Assembly: GCA_009692005.1 (NCBI GenBank)
Contig: SHZZ01000001.1
Span: 346,399 to 410,398, forward strand
DNA from: Gemmataceae bacterium
Lineage (GTDB): Bacteria > Planctomycetota > Planctomycetia > Gemmatales > Gemmataceae
Direction of reading: 5' to 3'
DNA length: 64,000 nt
In this document: positions 8,950 to 18,416 of the stretch, piece by piece
How the letters are laid out: every line of letters begins with the position of its first letter
How positions within the stretch are numbered: the first letter of the stretch is position 1
Program-made: the position numbers and the translations under genes
The notes under the pieces: model-generated
What the model was told of the DNA's origin: nothing
The model's database searches: none
The model's input: the letters and a program-made list of their open reading frames with translations, nothing else

Positions 8950-10221
8950 ATGAAGACCAAGAGTTTGGGGGGGCGTCGTTCTTTTCTTAAAACCAGCGCT
9001 GGGGTGATGGCGGCAATGCCTGCCCTTGCAGGCGGAGTTCATGCCGGGGGTGCAGGCACAATAAAAATAGGTCTGGTGGGTTGCGGCGGCCGCGGTTCCG
9101 GAGCTGCTAACAATGCCTTGCGTGCCGACAAGGAAGTCCTGCTCCATGCCATGGGAGATATGTTTCCCAGCCAACTGGAAAACAGTCTGAACATTTTCAA
9201 GAAAGACCCGGAGTTAGCGGCCAAATTAAATGTTGGCGAGAGAAAGTTCACTGGCATTAATGCCTTTAAGCAAGTGATTGATAGTGGCGTGGATGTGGTT
9301 TTGCTTTGCACTCCTCCCCATTTTCGCCCCGCGCAAATCCGTTATGCTGTTGATAAAGGCAAGCACATCTTCGCGGAAAAACCCGTTGCTGTTGACGCAC
9401 CGGGGGTTCGCTCCGTGCTTCAGTCTTGCCGCGAGGCCAAAGAAAAAAACCTGGCCGTTGTCTCCGGCTTATGCTGGCGCTATCACAATGGAAAACGCGA
9501 AACTATGGCGCGCATTCACGATGGCCAGATTGGCGACATCGTGGCCATGCATACCAATTACTTGGTAGGAGGGCTGTGGCATAAAAAGCGTGAACCGGCC
9601 TGGTCCGAAATGGAATGGCAAATTCGCAACTGGCTTTACTTCACCTGGCTGAGCGGCGACCACATTGTCGAACAGCATATTCACAGCCTCGATAAAACCC
9701 TTTGGGCCATGAAGGATGAACACCCCGTTTCAGCCTTTGGCCTCGGCGGCAGGCAGGTCCGGGTGGCGCCAGATTTTGGCCACATCTTCGACCACCATGC
9801 CGTTGTTTTTGAATTCAAGAACGGCGTCAAAGTGTTCAGTTATACCCGCCAGCAAGATGGTTGTTTCAATGAGGTGAATGACTTCATCATGGGCACCGAG
9901 GGTACCTGCGATGTGATGAAACACCAGATTAAGGGTAAGAAACCATGGGGTCTCAAAGGCCGGTCCCAGGATGATATGTATCAAAACGAGCATAACGAGT
10001 TGTTTGCAAGTATCCGAGCCGGCAAACCCATCAATGATGGCGAATGGATGTCGCGCAGCACTCTGATGGCCATCATGGGAAGAATGGCGAATTACACCGG
10101 CAAGTTGGTCACTTGGGATATGGCATTTAATTCCAAGGAAGATTTAACTCCCCCTAGTTATGAGTTTGGCCAATACCCGGTGCCCGCGGTGGCCAAACCC
10201 GGGGTGACTAAGTTTATTTGA
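8950..10221 (+). CDS. Tat-exported Gfo/Idh/MocA family oxidoreductase
   Basis: The N-terminus carries a twin-arginine signal (GRRSFLKTSAGVMAA, residues 8-22) with an Ala-rich stretch, so the folded enzyme, with its dinucleotide bound, should be exported. KIGLVGCGGRGSG (about 39-51) is the NAD(P)-binding loop, and EKPVAVD (about 140) is the family's E-K-P motif supplying the lysine. Members oxidise or reduce sugars, inositols or related alcohols; the substrate is not readable here. It begins the plus-strand run of eight genes ending at 18263 and is followed by fhcD with a 23-base gap, although no functional tie to C1 transfer is obvious. Confidence 0.9.
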   Translation: MKTKSLGGRRSFLKTSAGVMAAMPALAGGVHAGGAGTIKIGLVGCGGRGSGAANNALRADKEVLLHAMGDMFPSQLENSLNIFKKDPELAAKLNVGERKFTGINAFKQVIDSGVDVVLLCTPPHFRPAQIRYAVDKGKHIFAEKPVAVDAPGVRSVLQSCREAKEKNLAVVSGLCWRYHNGKRETMARIHDGQIGDIVAMHTNYLVGGLWHKKREPAWSEMEWQIRNWLYFTWLSGDHIVEQHIHSLDKTLWAMKDEHPVSAFGLGGRQVRVAPDFGHIFDHHAVVFEFKNGVKVFSYTRQQDGCFNEVNDFIMGTEGTCDVMKHQIKGKKPWGLKGRSQDDMYQNEHNELFASIRAGKPINDGEWMSRSTLMAIMGRMANYTGKLVTWDMAFNSKEDLTPPSYEFGQYPVPAVAKPGVTKFI

Positions 10222-10244
10222 TTTTGCTTTCTAACTTAATTGGG

Positions 10245-11189
10245 ATGACTACCGTAACCATGGAAGAAGGAAAGGACATCCTCACCATTCAGCACCAAGG
10301 CGTAAAAATCCTTGATACCTTTGCTGAGGCTTTTACTGTAACTGGCGCCAGGTTAATTGTTACTGCGGAAAGTCCTGGTTGGGCCGATATCGCTGGGCGC
10401 ACCGCCACGGGATACGCCTCATCAGTTATCGGTTGCGATGCCGAGGCCGGCATTGAAAAAGTTTTATCATCGGAGGAAACCCCTGACGGTAGGCCAGGGG
10501 TTTCTCTTTTGTTTTTCGCTTTTTCTCGCGATTCCCTGCAAAAGGCTTTGGTCAATCGAGTGGGGCAATCGATTCTCACTTGCCCAACCACTTCGGTATT
10601 CAATGGGCTGGCCATTGACCCTGGCCAGGCCATTTCCCTTGGCGGGGCCCTGCGGTTTTTTGGCGATGGCTATCAAACCAGCAAGGTGGTGGATAAAACC
10701 AGGTACTGGAGGATTCCCGTAATGGATGGGGAATTCCTTTGTGAAGATAAAATAGGCACCGTAAAAGGTGTAGCGGGTGGCAACATTCTTATTCAGGGGG
10801 AGACCCAGGAACTGGCGCTGGAAGCGGCGTCCAGGGCCGTGGAAAGCGCACGGCAAGTTCCCGGCGTGATTCTTCCTTTTCCTGGGGGAGTGGTCCGTAG
10901 CGGCAGCAAGGTGGGAAGCAAATATAAAAAACTAAAGGCCAGCACCAACTACGAGTATTGCCCAACCCTTCGCGGCGCCACCAATTCTCTTTTGGAACCC
11001 GGGGTGTCGGCGGTTTATGAAATTGTCATTGATGGCTTGTCCTTGGAAGCGGTAACCCAGGCATCGAAAGCGGCCTTAAACGCTGCCTGTATTCGCGGAG
11101 TTTTGGCCATCGGCGCCGGGAATTATGGCGGGAAACTTGGGCCCCACCATATTTACCTGCGCAACCTTGTTGATAACTCCAATTCCTGA
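10245..11189 (+). CDS. fhcD: Formylmethanofuran:tetrahydromethanopterin formyltransferase (FhcD/Ftr)
   Basis: A 314-residue member of the Ftr family: ILDTFAEAF near residue 22, LIVTAESPGWA near 36, TATGYASSVIGCDAE near 53 and TCPTTSVFNGL near 112 follow Ftr closely. It moves the formyl group between (methano)furan-type cofactor and tetrahydromethanopterin, and in aerobic bacteria forms the Fhc complex with FhcA, B and C that releases formate during formaldehyde oxidation. A TTG start at 10218 is open, but ATG 10245 fits the family length better. fhcC follows by 18 bases; fhcA and fhcB are not in the window. Confidence 0.92.
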   Translation: MTTVTMEEGKDILTIQHQGVKILDTFAEAFTVTGARLIVTAESPGWADIAGRTATGYASSVIGCDAEAGIEKVLSSEETPDGRPGVSLLFFAFSRDSLQKALVNRVGQSILTCPTTSVFNGLAIDPGQAISLGGALRFFGDGYQTSKVVDKTRYWRIPVMDGEFLCEDKIGTVKGVAGGNILIQGETQELALEAASRAVESARQVPGVILPFPGGVVRSGSKVGSKYKKLKASTNYEYCPTLRGATNSLLEPGVSAVYEIVIDGLSLEAVTQASKAALNAACIRGVLAIGAGNYGGKLGPHHIYLRNLVDNSNS

Positions 11190-11207
11190 TACTTTTCGGC
11201 GTAAATC

Positions 11208-12026
11208 ATGATAGTACTCCGCTTGAAAAATCATTCTGGCATACCCCTGGAAGCCGATTGCGTTACTCCCGACCTGTTTCAAGGAAAATCCTTGAGCGAG
11301 GTGGGCGCCTTGGAAGTGTTGGATGGCAACCGCAAGGCCCCCTTGGGCGAGTTTTTTGAAATCTCCGGGGAAGCCAGCGATGGACGCATTCAAATCCAGG
11401 GCGATTGCTCCAGGGTGAAATGGATTGGGTCCGGAATGACTTTTGGCGAAGTCCATGTGGATGGAAATGCAGGCATGCACTCCGGGTCAGCCATGAAGGG
11501 AGGAAAACTTGAAATCCATGGGAACTCTTCCGATTGGCTTGGCGCGGAAATGCGGGGAGGGGTGATTCATGTCCGGGGTAATACCGGGCACCTTTGCGGG
11601 GCTGCATACCGGGGCGGTTCCAAAGGCATGCGTGGCGGGACCATCCTGATTGAGGGAAATGCGGGGAACGAGACTGCTGCTATGATGCGCAGGGGTTTGG
11701 TGGGAATCCGCGGGAATGTCGGCGACTTTGCTGGCATGGGGATGATTGCAGGCACTTTGGTGGTGGGAGGAGAAGTGGGCATTCGGACCGGAGCGGAAAT
11801 GAAACGAGGCACTCTCGTTTTTCTTAACCACTTGCCCAAGCTTCTCCCCACTTTTCGCTATTCATGCGACTATCGTCCGGGGTTTTTGCAACTCTATTTT
11901 TCTCGCCTCAAAAGTCTGGGCTTTCCTATACCCGGAAGTGATAGCCAGATTGTTTGGAAAAGGTATTGTGGCGACTTGCTTACTCTTGGCTTGGGGGAAA
12001 TCCTGGTCCCTGCAAAAGCCAACTAA
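11208..12026 (+). CDS. fhcC: Formylmethanofuran dehydrogenase subunit C (FhcC)
   Basis: 272 residues dominated by a run of glycine-rich repeats from about 75 to 200 (MHSGSAMKGG, GAEMRGG, GGTILIEGNAGN, GMGMIAGT, GAEMKRGT), the right-handed beta-helix of the FwdC/FmdC/GltS-C family. With FhcD, A and B it forms the formyltransferase/hydrolase complex of H4MPT-linked formaldehyde oxidation in methylotrophs and planctomycetes. Order D-C is kept, but the A and B genes must be elsewhere. The FAD oxidoreductase gene starts 27 bases downstream. Confidence 0.92.
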   Translation: MIVLRLKNHSGIPLEADCVTPDLFQGKSLSEVGALEVLDGNRKAPLGEFFEISGEASDGRIQIQGDCSRVKWIGSGMTFGEVHVDGNAGMHSGSAMKGGKLEIHGNSSDWLGAEMRGGVIHVRGNTGHLCGAAYRGGSKGMRGGTILIEGNAGNETAAMMRRGLVGIRGNVGDFAGMGMIAGTLVVGGEVGIRTGAEMKRGTLVFLNHLPKLLPTFRYSCDYRPGFLQLYFSRLKSLGFPIPGSDSQIVWKRYCGDLLTLGLGEILVPAKAN

Positions 12027-12053
12027 CTTTTTCTGGGTAAAACAGGTCCTGTG

Positions 12054-13298
12054 ATGGAAGCAAAAAAAATTGCCATTCTTGGGGCCGGGCCAATTGGCAT
12101 CGAGGCCGCTTTGTATGCTTCCAGGCTAAACTACAACTTCAAAGTTTTTGAAAAAGGCAAAGTTGCCGACCATGTCCGTCACTGGGGCCATGTTAAATTG
12201 TTTACCCCAGTGGACTTGAACACTTCTCCTTTGGGAATGCAAATATTGGAAAGGGAAAACCTGCTGGAAGGATTTCCCCAGCCAGGGGAATTTCAAACCG
12301 GGTTGGATTATGTCAACAGTTACCTGGAACCCTTGTCCCGTTCGCCGGGCTTACAGGGGAAAATTTCCCCCGAGGCTCGGGTCATTCGGGTTGGTCGGGA
12401 AAAACTCCTCAAAGAGGACTATCCCGGCGCGGACGAAAGGTCCAAGCAGCCTTTTAGACTTCTGGTTCAGCAGGGAAACCAGGAATTTTTGGAAAACGCG
12501 GACATTGTTCTCGATTGTTGCGGAGTCTATTCCCAGCACCGCTGGATCGGCGCAGGCGGCATTCCCGCTGTCGGGGAACGGGGCTGGCAAAGTCAGATTT
12601 CCTATTGGCTCGATGACATCTTGGGTTCTCGCGCGGCGCATTTCGCCGACAAGACGACTCTACTGGTTGGTGCCGGGTATTCTGCCGCCACTTCCCTTCT
12701 CAGTTTGTTGGAACTTTCCAAAAAACACCCCGCCACTTGGGTGATTTGGGCCGTAAGGGGGATCCAATCCCAACCCATTCGCAGGTTCCCTTCCGACCCT
12801 TTTAAAGAACGAGACCGGCTGGCAGCTCGGGTTAATCACCTCGCTGCTCGCTGTGACGGAAACATGGAGTTTTTTAACCATGTCTCGGTGGAGTCCCTGG
12901 AATCGCTGGGGCCTGATAAAGGTTTCAAAGTGGTGGCAATGGTCCAAGGAAAAAAAGTGCAATGGGATGTCGATCGCGTATTGGGTTTAGTGGGTTATTC
13001 GCCCGATAACGATATGTATAAGGAACTTCAAATTGAGGAAGACCCATTTACCTTGGGCACGGGCGGCATGGGGCCGGCGCTTGCCAAAGTATCAAAAGGC
13101 GCTTTACCTTTTGGCTTGGAAATGAAACTGGAGATGTTGAAGCAGCCCGAGCCAGGCTATTTTGTCCTGGGCGCCAAAAGTTTTGGCCGGGATTCTAACT
13201 TCTTTATCAAAAATGGTTTCAACCAAGTCCGCGAGGTCTTCAATTCCCTTTCCGGCGAAGGGGCGGTCCGTAAGGCCATACCCCAGGAAAGAAAATGA
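12054..13298 (+). CDS. FAD/NAD(P)-binding oxidoreductase of unknown substrate
   Basis: A 414-residue flavoprotein. IAILGAGPIGIEAA (residues 6-19) is the FAD dinucleotide loop, a second Rossmann loop TTLLVGAGYSAATS (about 198-211) should bind NAD(P)H, and VLGLVGYSPDND near 310 resembles the conserved C-terminal FAD segment; together this is the layout of flavin-containing monooxygenase/thioredoxin-reductase relatives. The substrate is unknown. ATG 12054 is preferred to the adjacent GTG 12051. It lies between fhcC and hpnA and its stop overlaps the hpnA start (ATGA), which argues for co-translation with the hopanoid genes. Confidence 0.8.
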   Translation: MEAKKIAILGAGPIGIEAALYASRLNYNFKVFEKGKVADHVRHWGHVKLFTPVDLNTSPLGMQILERENLLEGFPQPGEFQTGLDYVNSYLEPLSRSPGLQGKISPEARVIRVGREKLLKEDYPGADERSKQPFRLLVQQGNQEFLENADIVLDCCGVYSQHRWIGAGGIPAVGERGWQSQISYWLDDILGSRAAHFADKTTLLVGAGYSAATSLLSLLELSKKHPATWVIWAVRGIQSQPIRRFPSDPFKERDRLAARVNHLAARCDGNMEFFNHVSVESLESLGPDKGFKVVAMVQGKKVQWDVDRVLGLVGYSPDNDMYKELQIEEDPFTLGTGGMGPALAKVSKGALPFGLEMKLEMLKQPEPGYFVLGAKSFGRDSNFFIKNGFNQVREVFNSLSGEGAVRKAIPQERK

Positions 13299-14335
13299 AT
13301 CCAACGCCCCCGTTTCTCCACCCTGGAGACCTTGTCCTGGTGACAGGTGGCGCGGGATTTATTGGCTCCCATTTGGTTGAGCGGTTACTGGCGGATGAGG
13401 TGCGGGTTCGGGTTTTGGAAAAACCCGGGGCGGAAAACTTGCCCATTGCAAAAAAAGTGGATTTGATCCTTGGCGATATTTGCGACAGTGCTTGCGTTGA
13501 GCGCGCCGTTCAAGGTTGCAGGGCAGTTTTTCACCTGGCCGCGGATCCCAATCTCTGGCGAAAGAGCCGTAGCGGCTACCATCAAGTCAATTACCTTGGG
13601 GCAAAGAATGTCATTGAATTGGCACTGAAACAGGGAGTGCCAAGGATTGTTCACACGAGCACGGAAAGCATTCTAACCAGGAAAGATCAAACTGGGCCCA
13701 TTGGGGAAAATCAAGAATTGCGAATTCAGGATGCCATTGGGTCCTATTGCCGTGCTAAAATGCGAGCGGAAATTTTTGCCTTGGGGTTGGGAAAAGCCGG
13801 CGCCCCGGTTCTGGTGGTTAACCCCACTCTCCCGGTTGGCCCGGGAGATGAAAAGATCTCTCCGCCAACCCGGATGATCCTGGGATTTTGCAACAAAAAA
13901 CGCAGGGAATACATTCATGGCGACTTGAATCTCGCCGATGTACGCGACATTGCCGAGGCCATGGTTTTAGCCCTGAATGCGGGAGTCCCGGGAAGACGGT
14001 ATGTGCTTTCCGGTGAAAATCTGACGGTCCTGGAAGTATTCCAATTACTAGCTCGGCTTACAGGGTTGCCGCCGCCCAATAGGCGAATTCCTTTTCCCAT
14101 TGCCTTGGCCTTTGCTTTTTTCTCGGAAATATGGGCCGATTGGGTTTCTGGGGTTTCCCCCGAGGCCAATTTAACTGGAGTTTTACTGACTCGGCGGATC
14201 ATGCACTTTGATTCGCAGGTGACCTTGCGGAAAATGGGATGGAAACCACGGCCCGTTTTAGAATCGCTAAGAGATGCCTTGTCCTGGCACTTGGCTCGGG
14301 GGGAAATTACCCTGCCCGGTGGCAGGATAAATTAA
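13295..14335 (+). CDS. hpnA: Hopanoid-associated NAD-dependent sugar epimerase/dehydratase (HpnA-like)
   Basis: An extended SDR protein of 346 residues: TGGAGFIG at 17-24 binds NAD, HLAADPNLW near 87 follows the HpnA pattern, HTSTES near 116 supplies the serine/threonine, and SYCRAKM near 150 the YxxxK catalytic pair. HpnA proteins cluster with hopanoid genes, where they are thought to act on the side chain or its sugar; the reaction is not fully settled. Its ATG overlaps the stop of the preceding flavoprotein gene, and the cyclase gene follows 110 bases later, which supports the hopanoid assignment over a general sugar epimerase. Confidence 0.8.
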   Translation: MNPTPPFLHPGDLVLVTGGAGFIGSHLVERLLADEVRVRVLEKPGAENLPIAKKVDLILGDICDSACVERAVQGCRAVFHLAADPNLWRKSRSGYHQVNYLGAKNVIELALKQGVPRIVHTSTESILTRKDQTGPIGENQELRIQDAIGSYCRAKMRAEIFALGLGKAGAPVLVVNPTLPVGPGDEKISPPTRMILGFCNKKRREYIHGDLNLADVRDIAEAMVLALNAGVPGRRYVLSGENLTVLEVFQLLARLTGLPPPNRRIPFPIALAFAFFSEIWADWVSGVSPEANLTGVLLTRRIMHFDSQVTLRKMGWKPRPVLESLRDALSWHLARGEITLPGGRIN

Positions 14336-14445
14336 CACTTTGGCCAAGGAAACCGAGTGAAAGGGCCGGATATTCCTTGCCTAGGGGAATTGCTTTGAAT
14401 TATAAAAGCACCTGCGAATAATTAACTCGTGGGGAAAGGAATCCT

Positions 14446-16407
14446 GTGGGCATCGCGGCGCTTGAACCTTACCTATCTGCTGGTCGCCCCAAACCCGGCG
14501 TGCCGGGTCTTTTTCCCAGAGCGTTGGAAGCCTCCCATAAAGCCGGTGCCTTTTTAGCCTCCTTCCAAAAACCCGATGGCCATTGGGTGGCGGAGTTACA
14601 GGGCGATACCATCCTGGAATCTGAGTTCATTCTCCTTATGGCTTTCCTTGGCCGGGAAAAAGAGTCTATTTGTCAAGCGGGTGCCAGGTACATTATTTCC
14701 CACCAGCGCCCGGAAGGGGGTTGGAGCAACTACCCCGGTGGGCCTTTGGATGTCAGCGTTTCCGTTAAAGCCTATTTCGCTTTGAAATTGACGGGAACTG
14801 ACCCTGAGCTAACCTGGATGAAGTTGGCCAAAGAGGAAATCCTCCGCGCCGGGGGCGCTGAAAAATGCAACAGCTTCTCCCGTTTTTACTTGGCGCTGCT
14901 GGGGGAGTACCCTTACGCAAATTGCCCGGAAGTTCCCCCGGAACTGGTGCTGCTTCCGGGCTGGTGCCCTTTCAATATTTACTCCATGTCGAGCTGGACG
15001 CGCACCATTTTGGTGCCCTTGTCCATTTTTTCCGCATTCAAGCCAGTGCGACAGGTCTCCAAGGAGTTGGGAATCCGTGAGCTATTTGTCGATGATCCCA
15101 GCCAGCCGCGCTGGCCATCCATGCCAACGCCCGGGGTTTTTTCCTGGAAGAATTTTTTCTTGGTGATGGACTTGCTGGTGAAAAAAGCCGCGCCGCATTT
15201 TCCCAGAATCCGGCAATTTGCGGTAGAAAAAGCTGCCCTGTGGATGCGGAACCACTTTGCTAAATCCGATGGCGTGGGCGCCATTTTTCCTCCCATGATT
15301 TACACCGTGCTGGCCCTGCACTGCCTCGGTGTACCTGAGCAAAGTAAAGAATTTCAATGGGCCATGAAACAGCTTTTTGACCTGGCGATCACGGAGAATG
15401 GCGAAACTCGGTTGCAACCCTGCTTTTCACCGGTGTGGGATACGGCGTTGGCCTGCATTACCTTGGCCGATGTCAATGACCCTGCTAGCAAGCCCGGGTT
15501 GGCCAGGGCCGTCGAGTGGCTAATGGGCAAGGAAGTCAAGGATCGTGGTGATTGCCATCAATTGCATCCGGATATGCGGCCTTCCGGCTGGTTCTTTGAA
15601 TACCGCAATGAGTTTTACCCGGACATCGATGACACGGTCATGGTGATCTTGGCCTTGGCGAAAACCGGGTTAATCGAGAAGCCTAGTTGCCGGGAGGCTG
15701 TGGAGCGGGCGGTCCGTTGGATTTTTCAAATGCAAAACCGGGATGGTGGCTGGGGTGCTTTCGACCGGGATATCGATCAGGAAATTCTGACCAAGGTTCC
15801 CTTTGCTGACCATAATGCCATGCTTGACCCCACCTGCCCTGACATCACAGCCCGGGTTCTCGAAGCCTTAGGGGGATTTGGGTGCACCGAGGCAGATATT
15901 CATATTCGTTCCGCCGTGGAATTCATTCGAAAAACTCAGGAACCTTGTGGCGGTTGGCCTGGGCGATGGGGAGTGAATTACTTGTACGGCACCTGGCAGG
16001 TTTTGGTGGGATTGCGCGCAGTTGGTTTTGATATGTCAAGTCCCATGGCTCGCGCCGGGGTGCGCTGGTTGAAAAGTTGCCAGCAGGACAACGGCGCCTG
16101 GGGGGAAAGCTGCGCCAGTTACGATGACCCAGCTTTCGCTGGCAAAGGCGATCCTACACCTTCCCAAACCGCCTGGGCCATCCTTGGATTAATGGCTGCA
16201 GGTGAAGAGAATTCACTTGAGGTTCGCGCTGGGTTAGAATATTTGATCCACAACCAGCTCCAGGATGGATCTTGGGAGGAGGAGCCTTTTACCGGAACGG
16301 GGTTTCCAAAAGTTTTTTACCTCCGTTACCATTTTTACAGGGTTTACTTCCCGGCCATGGCTTTGGCGCGTTTTTCATGTACCCATGGCTATACTGCCAA
16401 GGAATAG
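14446..16407 (+). CDS. shc: Squalene-hopene cyclase
   Basis: A 653-residue class II terpene cyclase that folds squalene into hopene/hopanol at the membrane. The catalytic acid motif DIDDT is at 393-397 (DXDD), and QW repeats recur along the chain (QKPDGHW, QRPEGGW, QNRDGGWGAFD, QEPCGGWPGRWG, QQDNGAWG, QLQDGSW). Length and motif order match bacterial SHC. The start is GTG at 14446 with GGGGAAAGGA just upstream; no ATG is placed better. It is followed by hpnH and hpnG on the same strand. Squalene-forming genes (hpnCDE) are not in the window. Confidence 0.95.
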   Translation: MGIAALEPYLSAGRPKPGVPGLFPRALEASHKAGAFLASFQKPDGHWVAELQGDTILESEFILLMAFLGREKESICQAGARYIISHQRPEGGWSNYPGGPLDVSVSVKAYFALKLTGTDPELTWMKLAKEEILRAGGAEKCNSFSRFYLALLGEYPYANCPEVPPELVLLPGWCPFNIYSMSSWTRTILVPLSIFSAFKPVRQVSKELGIRELFVDDPSQPRWPSMPTPGVFSWKNFFLVMDLLVKKAAPHFPRIRQFAVEKAALWMRNHFAKSDGVGAIFPPMIYTVLALHCLGVPEQSKEFQWAMKQLFDLAITENGETRLQPCFSPVWDTALACITLADVNDPASKPGLARAVEWLMGKEVKDRGDCHQLHPDMRPSGWFFEYRNEFYPDIDDTVMVILALAKTGLIEKPSCREAVERAVRWIFQMQNRDGGWGAFDRDIDQEILTKVPFADHNAMLDPTCPDITARVLEALGGFGCTEADIHIRSAVEFIRKTQEPCGGWPGRWGVNYLYGTWQVLVGLRAVGFDMSSPMARAGVRWLKSCQQDNGAWGESCASYDDPAFAGKGDPTPSQTAWAILGLMAAGEENSLEVRAGLEYLIHNQLQDGSWEEEPFTGTGFPKVFYLRYHFYRVYFPAMALARFSCTHGYTAKE

Positions 16408-16455
16408 TATGATTCAGAACGGGTGTTTCCCGTAGTCACTCAGAAAGGATTTCCA

Positions 16456-17475
16456 ATGCGGTTTCCACTTTCCTTGACCACCAGCATGGCTGGTTACATT
16501 GCCAAGAACAAAATCAAGCGCAAGAAAAAATTCCCCCTGGTTTTGATGTTGGAACCGTTGCATGCTTGCAACCTGACCTGCACAGGCTGCGGCCGGATTC
16601 GTGAATATTCTACTTCGATCAAGGATAAGCTGACTTTGGAAGAGTGCTTGGAATCGGTGGACCAGGCCGGCGCGCCTATTGTCAGTATCTGCGGGGGGGA
16701 ACCGCTGATTTACCCCGAAATCGGCAGCTTGGTTCGGGAAATCCTCAACAGGCGAAAGCACATTTACCTGTGCACCAATGGGGTGTTTTTGGAAAAGAAA
16801 ATCGACCAATTCCAGCCAACTGACCGGTTCTTTTTTAATGTTCATCTGGACGGCCTCGAGGATACCCACGACTTAATGGTCGAACGGAAGGGTGTTTTCA
16901 AGGCTGCGGTGGAAGGAATCAAGGTCGCCAAGGAGAAAGGGTTTCTGGTTTGCACCAACACCACCATCTATAAAGAAACCAATCTGGAGGAAATTGACCG
17001 CCTTTATGCCTTCTTAACTCGGCTGGGTGTGGATGGTTTCTTGATTTCCCCGGCCTATGGCTATGCGGCAGTGCAAGACACCAACCCCGAAGGGGCGGCA
17101 CAGATCTTCATGACCCGAAAAGATATCAGGGAAAAGTTTCAGGAAGCTAAAAAACTTTTCAAAAAATACCGCATGATGTCTTCACCAATCTATTTGGACT
17201 TCCTCAGCGGGGAAAGGGAGTTGTCCTGCACGGCTTGGGGCAATCCTACTCGCAATATCAAGGGGTGGAAGGGCCCCTGCTACTTGATTACCGACAAGCA
17301 TCATGACTCTTTTGATGAATTAATCGAAACCACGGACTGGGATAGTTATGGCTATGGGAAAGACCCTAGGTGCGAACATTGTTTGGTTCATTCCGGCTAC
17401 GAAGCCAGCGCTGCCTTGGGTGTTAATTCCAGGTTCGGCGACAGTCTGCGAATGCTTCTTTGGCAAATGTCGTGA
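16456..17475 (+). CDS. hpnH: Adenosyl-hopene synthase HpnH (radical SAM)
   Basis: 339 residues with the radical-SAM cluster motif CNLTCTGC (C38, C42, C45) and the following GGEPL near 89. HpnH joins a 5'-deoxyadenosyl radical to hopene, the first step to extended C35 hopanoids. ATG 16456 with AGAAAGGA upstream is chosen; the GTG-type extension to 16423 is not conserved. The conserved C-terminal cysteines (DPRCEHCLVHSGYE) are present. It sits between shc and the phosphorylase gene, the standard order. Confidence 0.95.
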   Translation: MRFPLSLTTSMAGYIAKNKIKRKKKFPLVLMLEPLHACNLTCTGCGRIREYSTSIKDKLTLEECLESVDQAGAPIVSICGGEPLIYPEIGSLVREILNRRKHIYLCTNGVFLEKKIDQFQPTDRFFFNVHLDGLEDTHDLMVERKGVFKAAVEGIKVAKEKGFLVCTNTTIYKETNLEEIDRLYAFLTRLGVDGFLISPAYGYAAVQDTNPEGAAQIFMTRKDIREKFQEAKKLFKKYRMMSSPIYLDFLSGERELSCTAWGNPTRNIKGWKGPCYLITDKHHDSFDELIETTDWDSYGYGKDPRCEHCLVHSGYEASAALGVNSRFGDSLRMLLWQMS

Positions 17476-17513
17476 ACAATGCTGGGCCAAGTCCAGGAAC
17501 CGCGCCGGGGAAA

Positions 17514-18263
17514 ATGATTTGGATTTTCTTTCCAACCCGGCGTGAGGCCAATTCCTTGCCGGGCAGAAATGTTATTTTTTCCCCGGGGATCGTCGCCCAA
17601 AAAGTACTTCCTTCCCATCTCCAGGTTTTTTCCTTTGTCATTGGCATGGGGGTGCATTGCCTGAAGCGGGTGAATTGCCTGGTGGATGGCATCGCATCGG
17701 GTTTAGTGACAAAGCCGGATTGGATAATTTTGTCCGGTTATGCTGGGGCATGCCAAGGAGACTTGGCAACTGGCGATACAATATTGGCCACCCAAGTGTC
17801 CTACTTGGGTGAGCGGTTTCCGCTTTTCCACGAAAAAATTTCTGCCATGGAAACCCTTCGCTTGGGGCCAATGGCATCGGTGGACAATATCGCGAGTGAA
17901 AAGGAAAAGGGGGAACTGAAAAAAAAGGATTTTCTAGCGGTTGAAATGGAAGCAGGACAGATTCTTAAGGCATTGGGCGCACGGTTGCCTTGCCCAATGA
18001 TAATGGTGAGGGTGATTTTGGACCGGTTAGGTTATAATTTTCCCGCTGTAATAGGAAAGGCCCTGTTTTCGAGTACAAAAACCAGCTGGTTTTGGACAAT
18101 GAAAGGGTTTTTGAACCCATGGAACTGGGGAGAATTGGTTTCGTTATGGAAAATGTCCAAAAAGGCCAATGTGGAATTGCACAAAGTGCTTAAAATGGTG
18201 ATCCTTGGACTTAACAGCTTTTCACTAATTTTCAACCTTGAATTCATTCGTTTTTTTCCCTAA
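17514..18263 (+). CDS. hpnG: Hopanoid-associated phosphorylase/nucleosidase HpnG
   Basis: 249 residues of the nucleoside phosphorylase superfamily. SGYAGACQGDLATGD (about 75-89) and the MEAGQ near 145 correspond to the base- and ribose-binding motifs (VEME). HpnG removes adenine from adenosyl-hopane to give ribosyl-hopane, the step after HpnH, whose gene it follows by 38 bases. Overall similarity is looser than for hpnH, so the assignment leans on context. ATG 17514 is used; a TTG start overlapping hpnH is also open. The last 25 residues are hydrophobic. This is the last gene of the plus-strand run. Confidence 0.82.
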   Translation: MIWIFFPTRREANSLPGRNVIFSPGIVAQKVLPSHLQVFSFVIGMGVHCLKRVNCLVDGIASGLVTKPDWIILSGYAGACQGDLATGDTILATQVSYLGERFPLFHEKISAMETLRLGPMASVDNIASEKEKGELKKKDFLAVEMEAGQILKALGARLPCPMIMVRVILDRLGYNFPAVIGKALFSSTKTSWFWTMKGFLNPWNWGELVSLWKMSKKANVELHKVLKMVILGLNSFSLIFNLEFIRFFP

Positions 18264-18389
18264 TCCCAGGTATTTGAAAGAGTTACTTCCAATTCCTTGC
18301 CGATGTCGTGATATCCTCGACCTCAGGAAAGGACTGGCCAATGGTTTGTGTAGATTTGGTTAACTCTTGTAATTATTTCAATAAAGTAC

Positions 18390-18416
18390 TTGAATTTGTT
18401 TTTCCACCCCTATAAG
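18390..18416 (+). promoter_or_regulatory. Candidate promoter of the sigma factor gene
   Basis: TTGAAT at 18390-18395 and TATAAG at 18411-18416, separated by 15 bases, which is shorter than optimal. It would produce a leader of about 190 bases containing the hairpin at 18555. Weak evidence. Confidence 0.25.
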
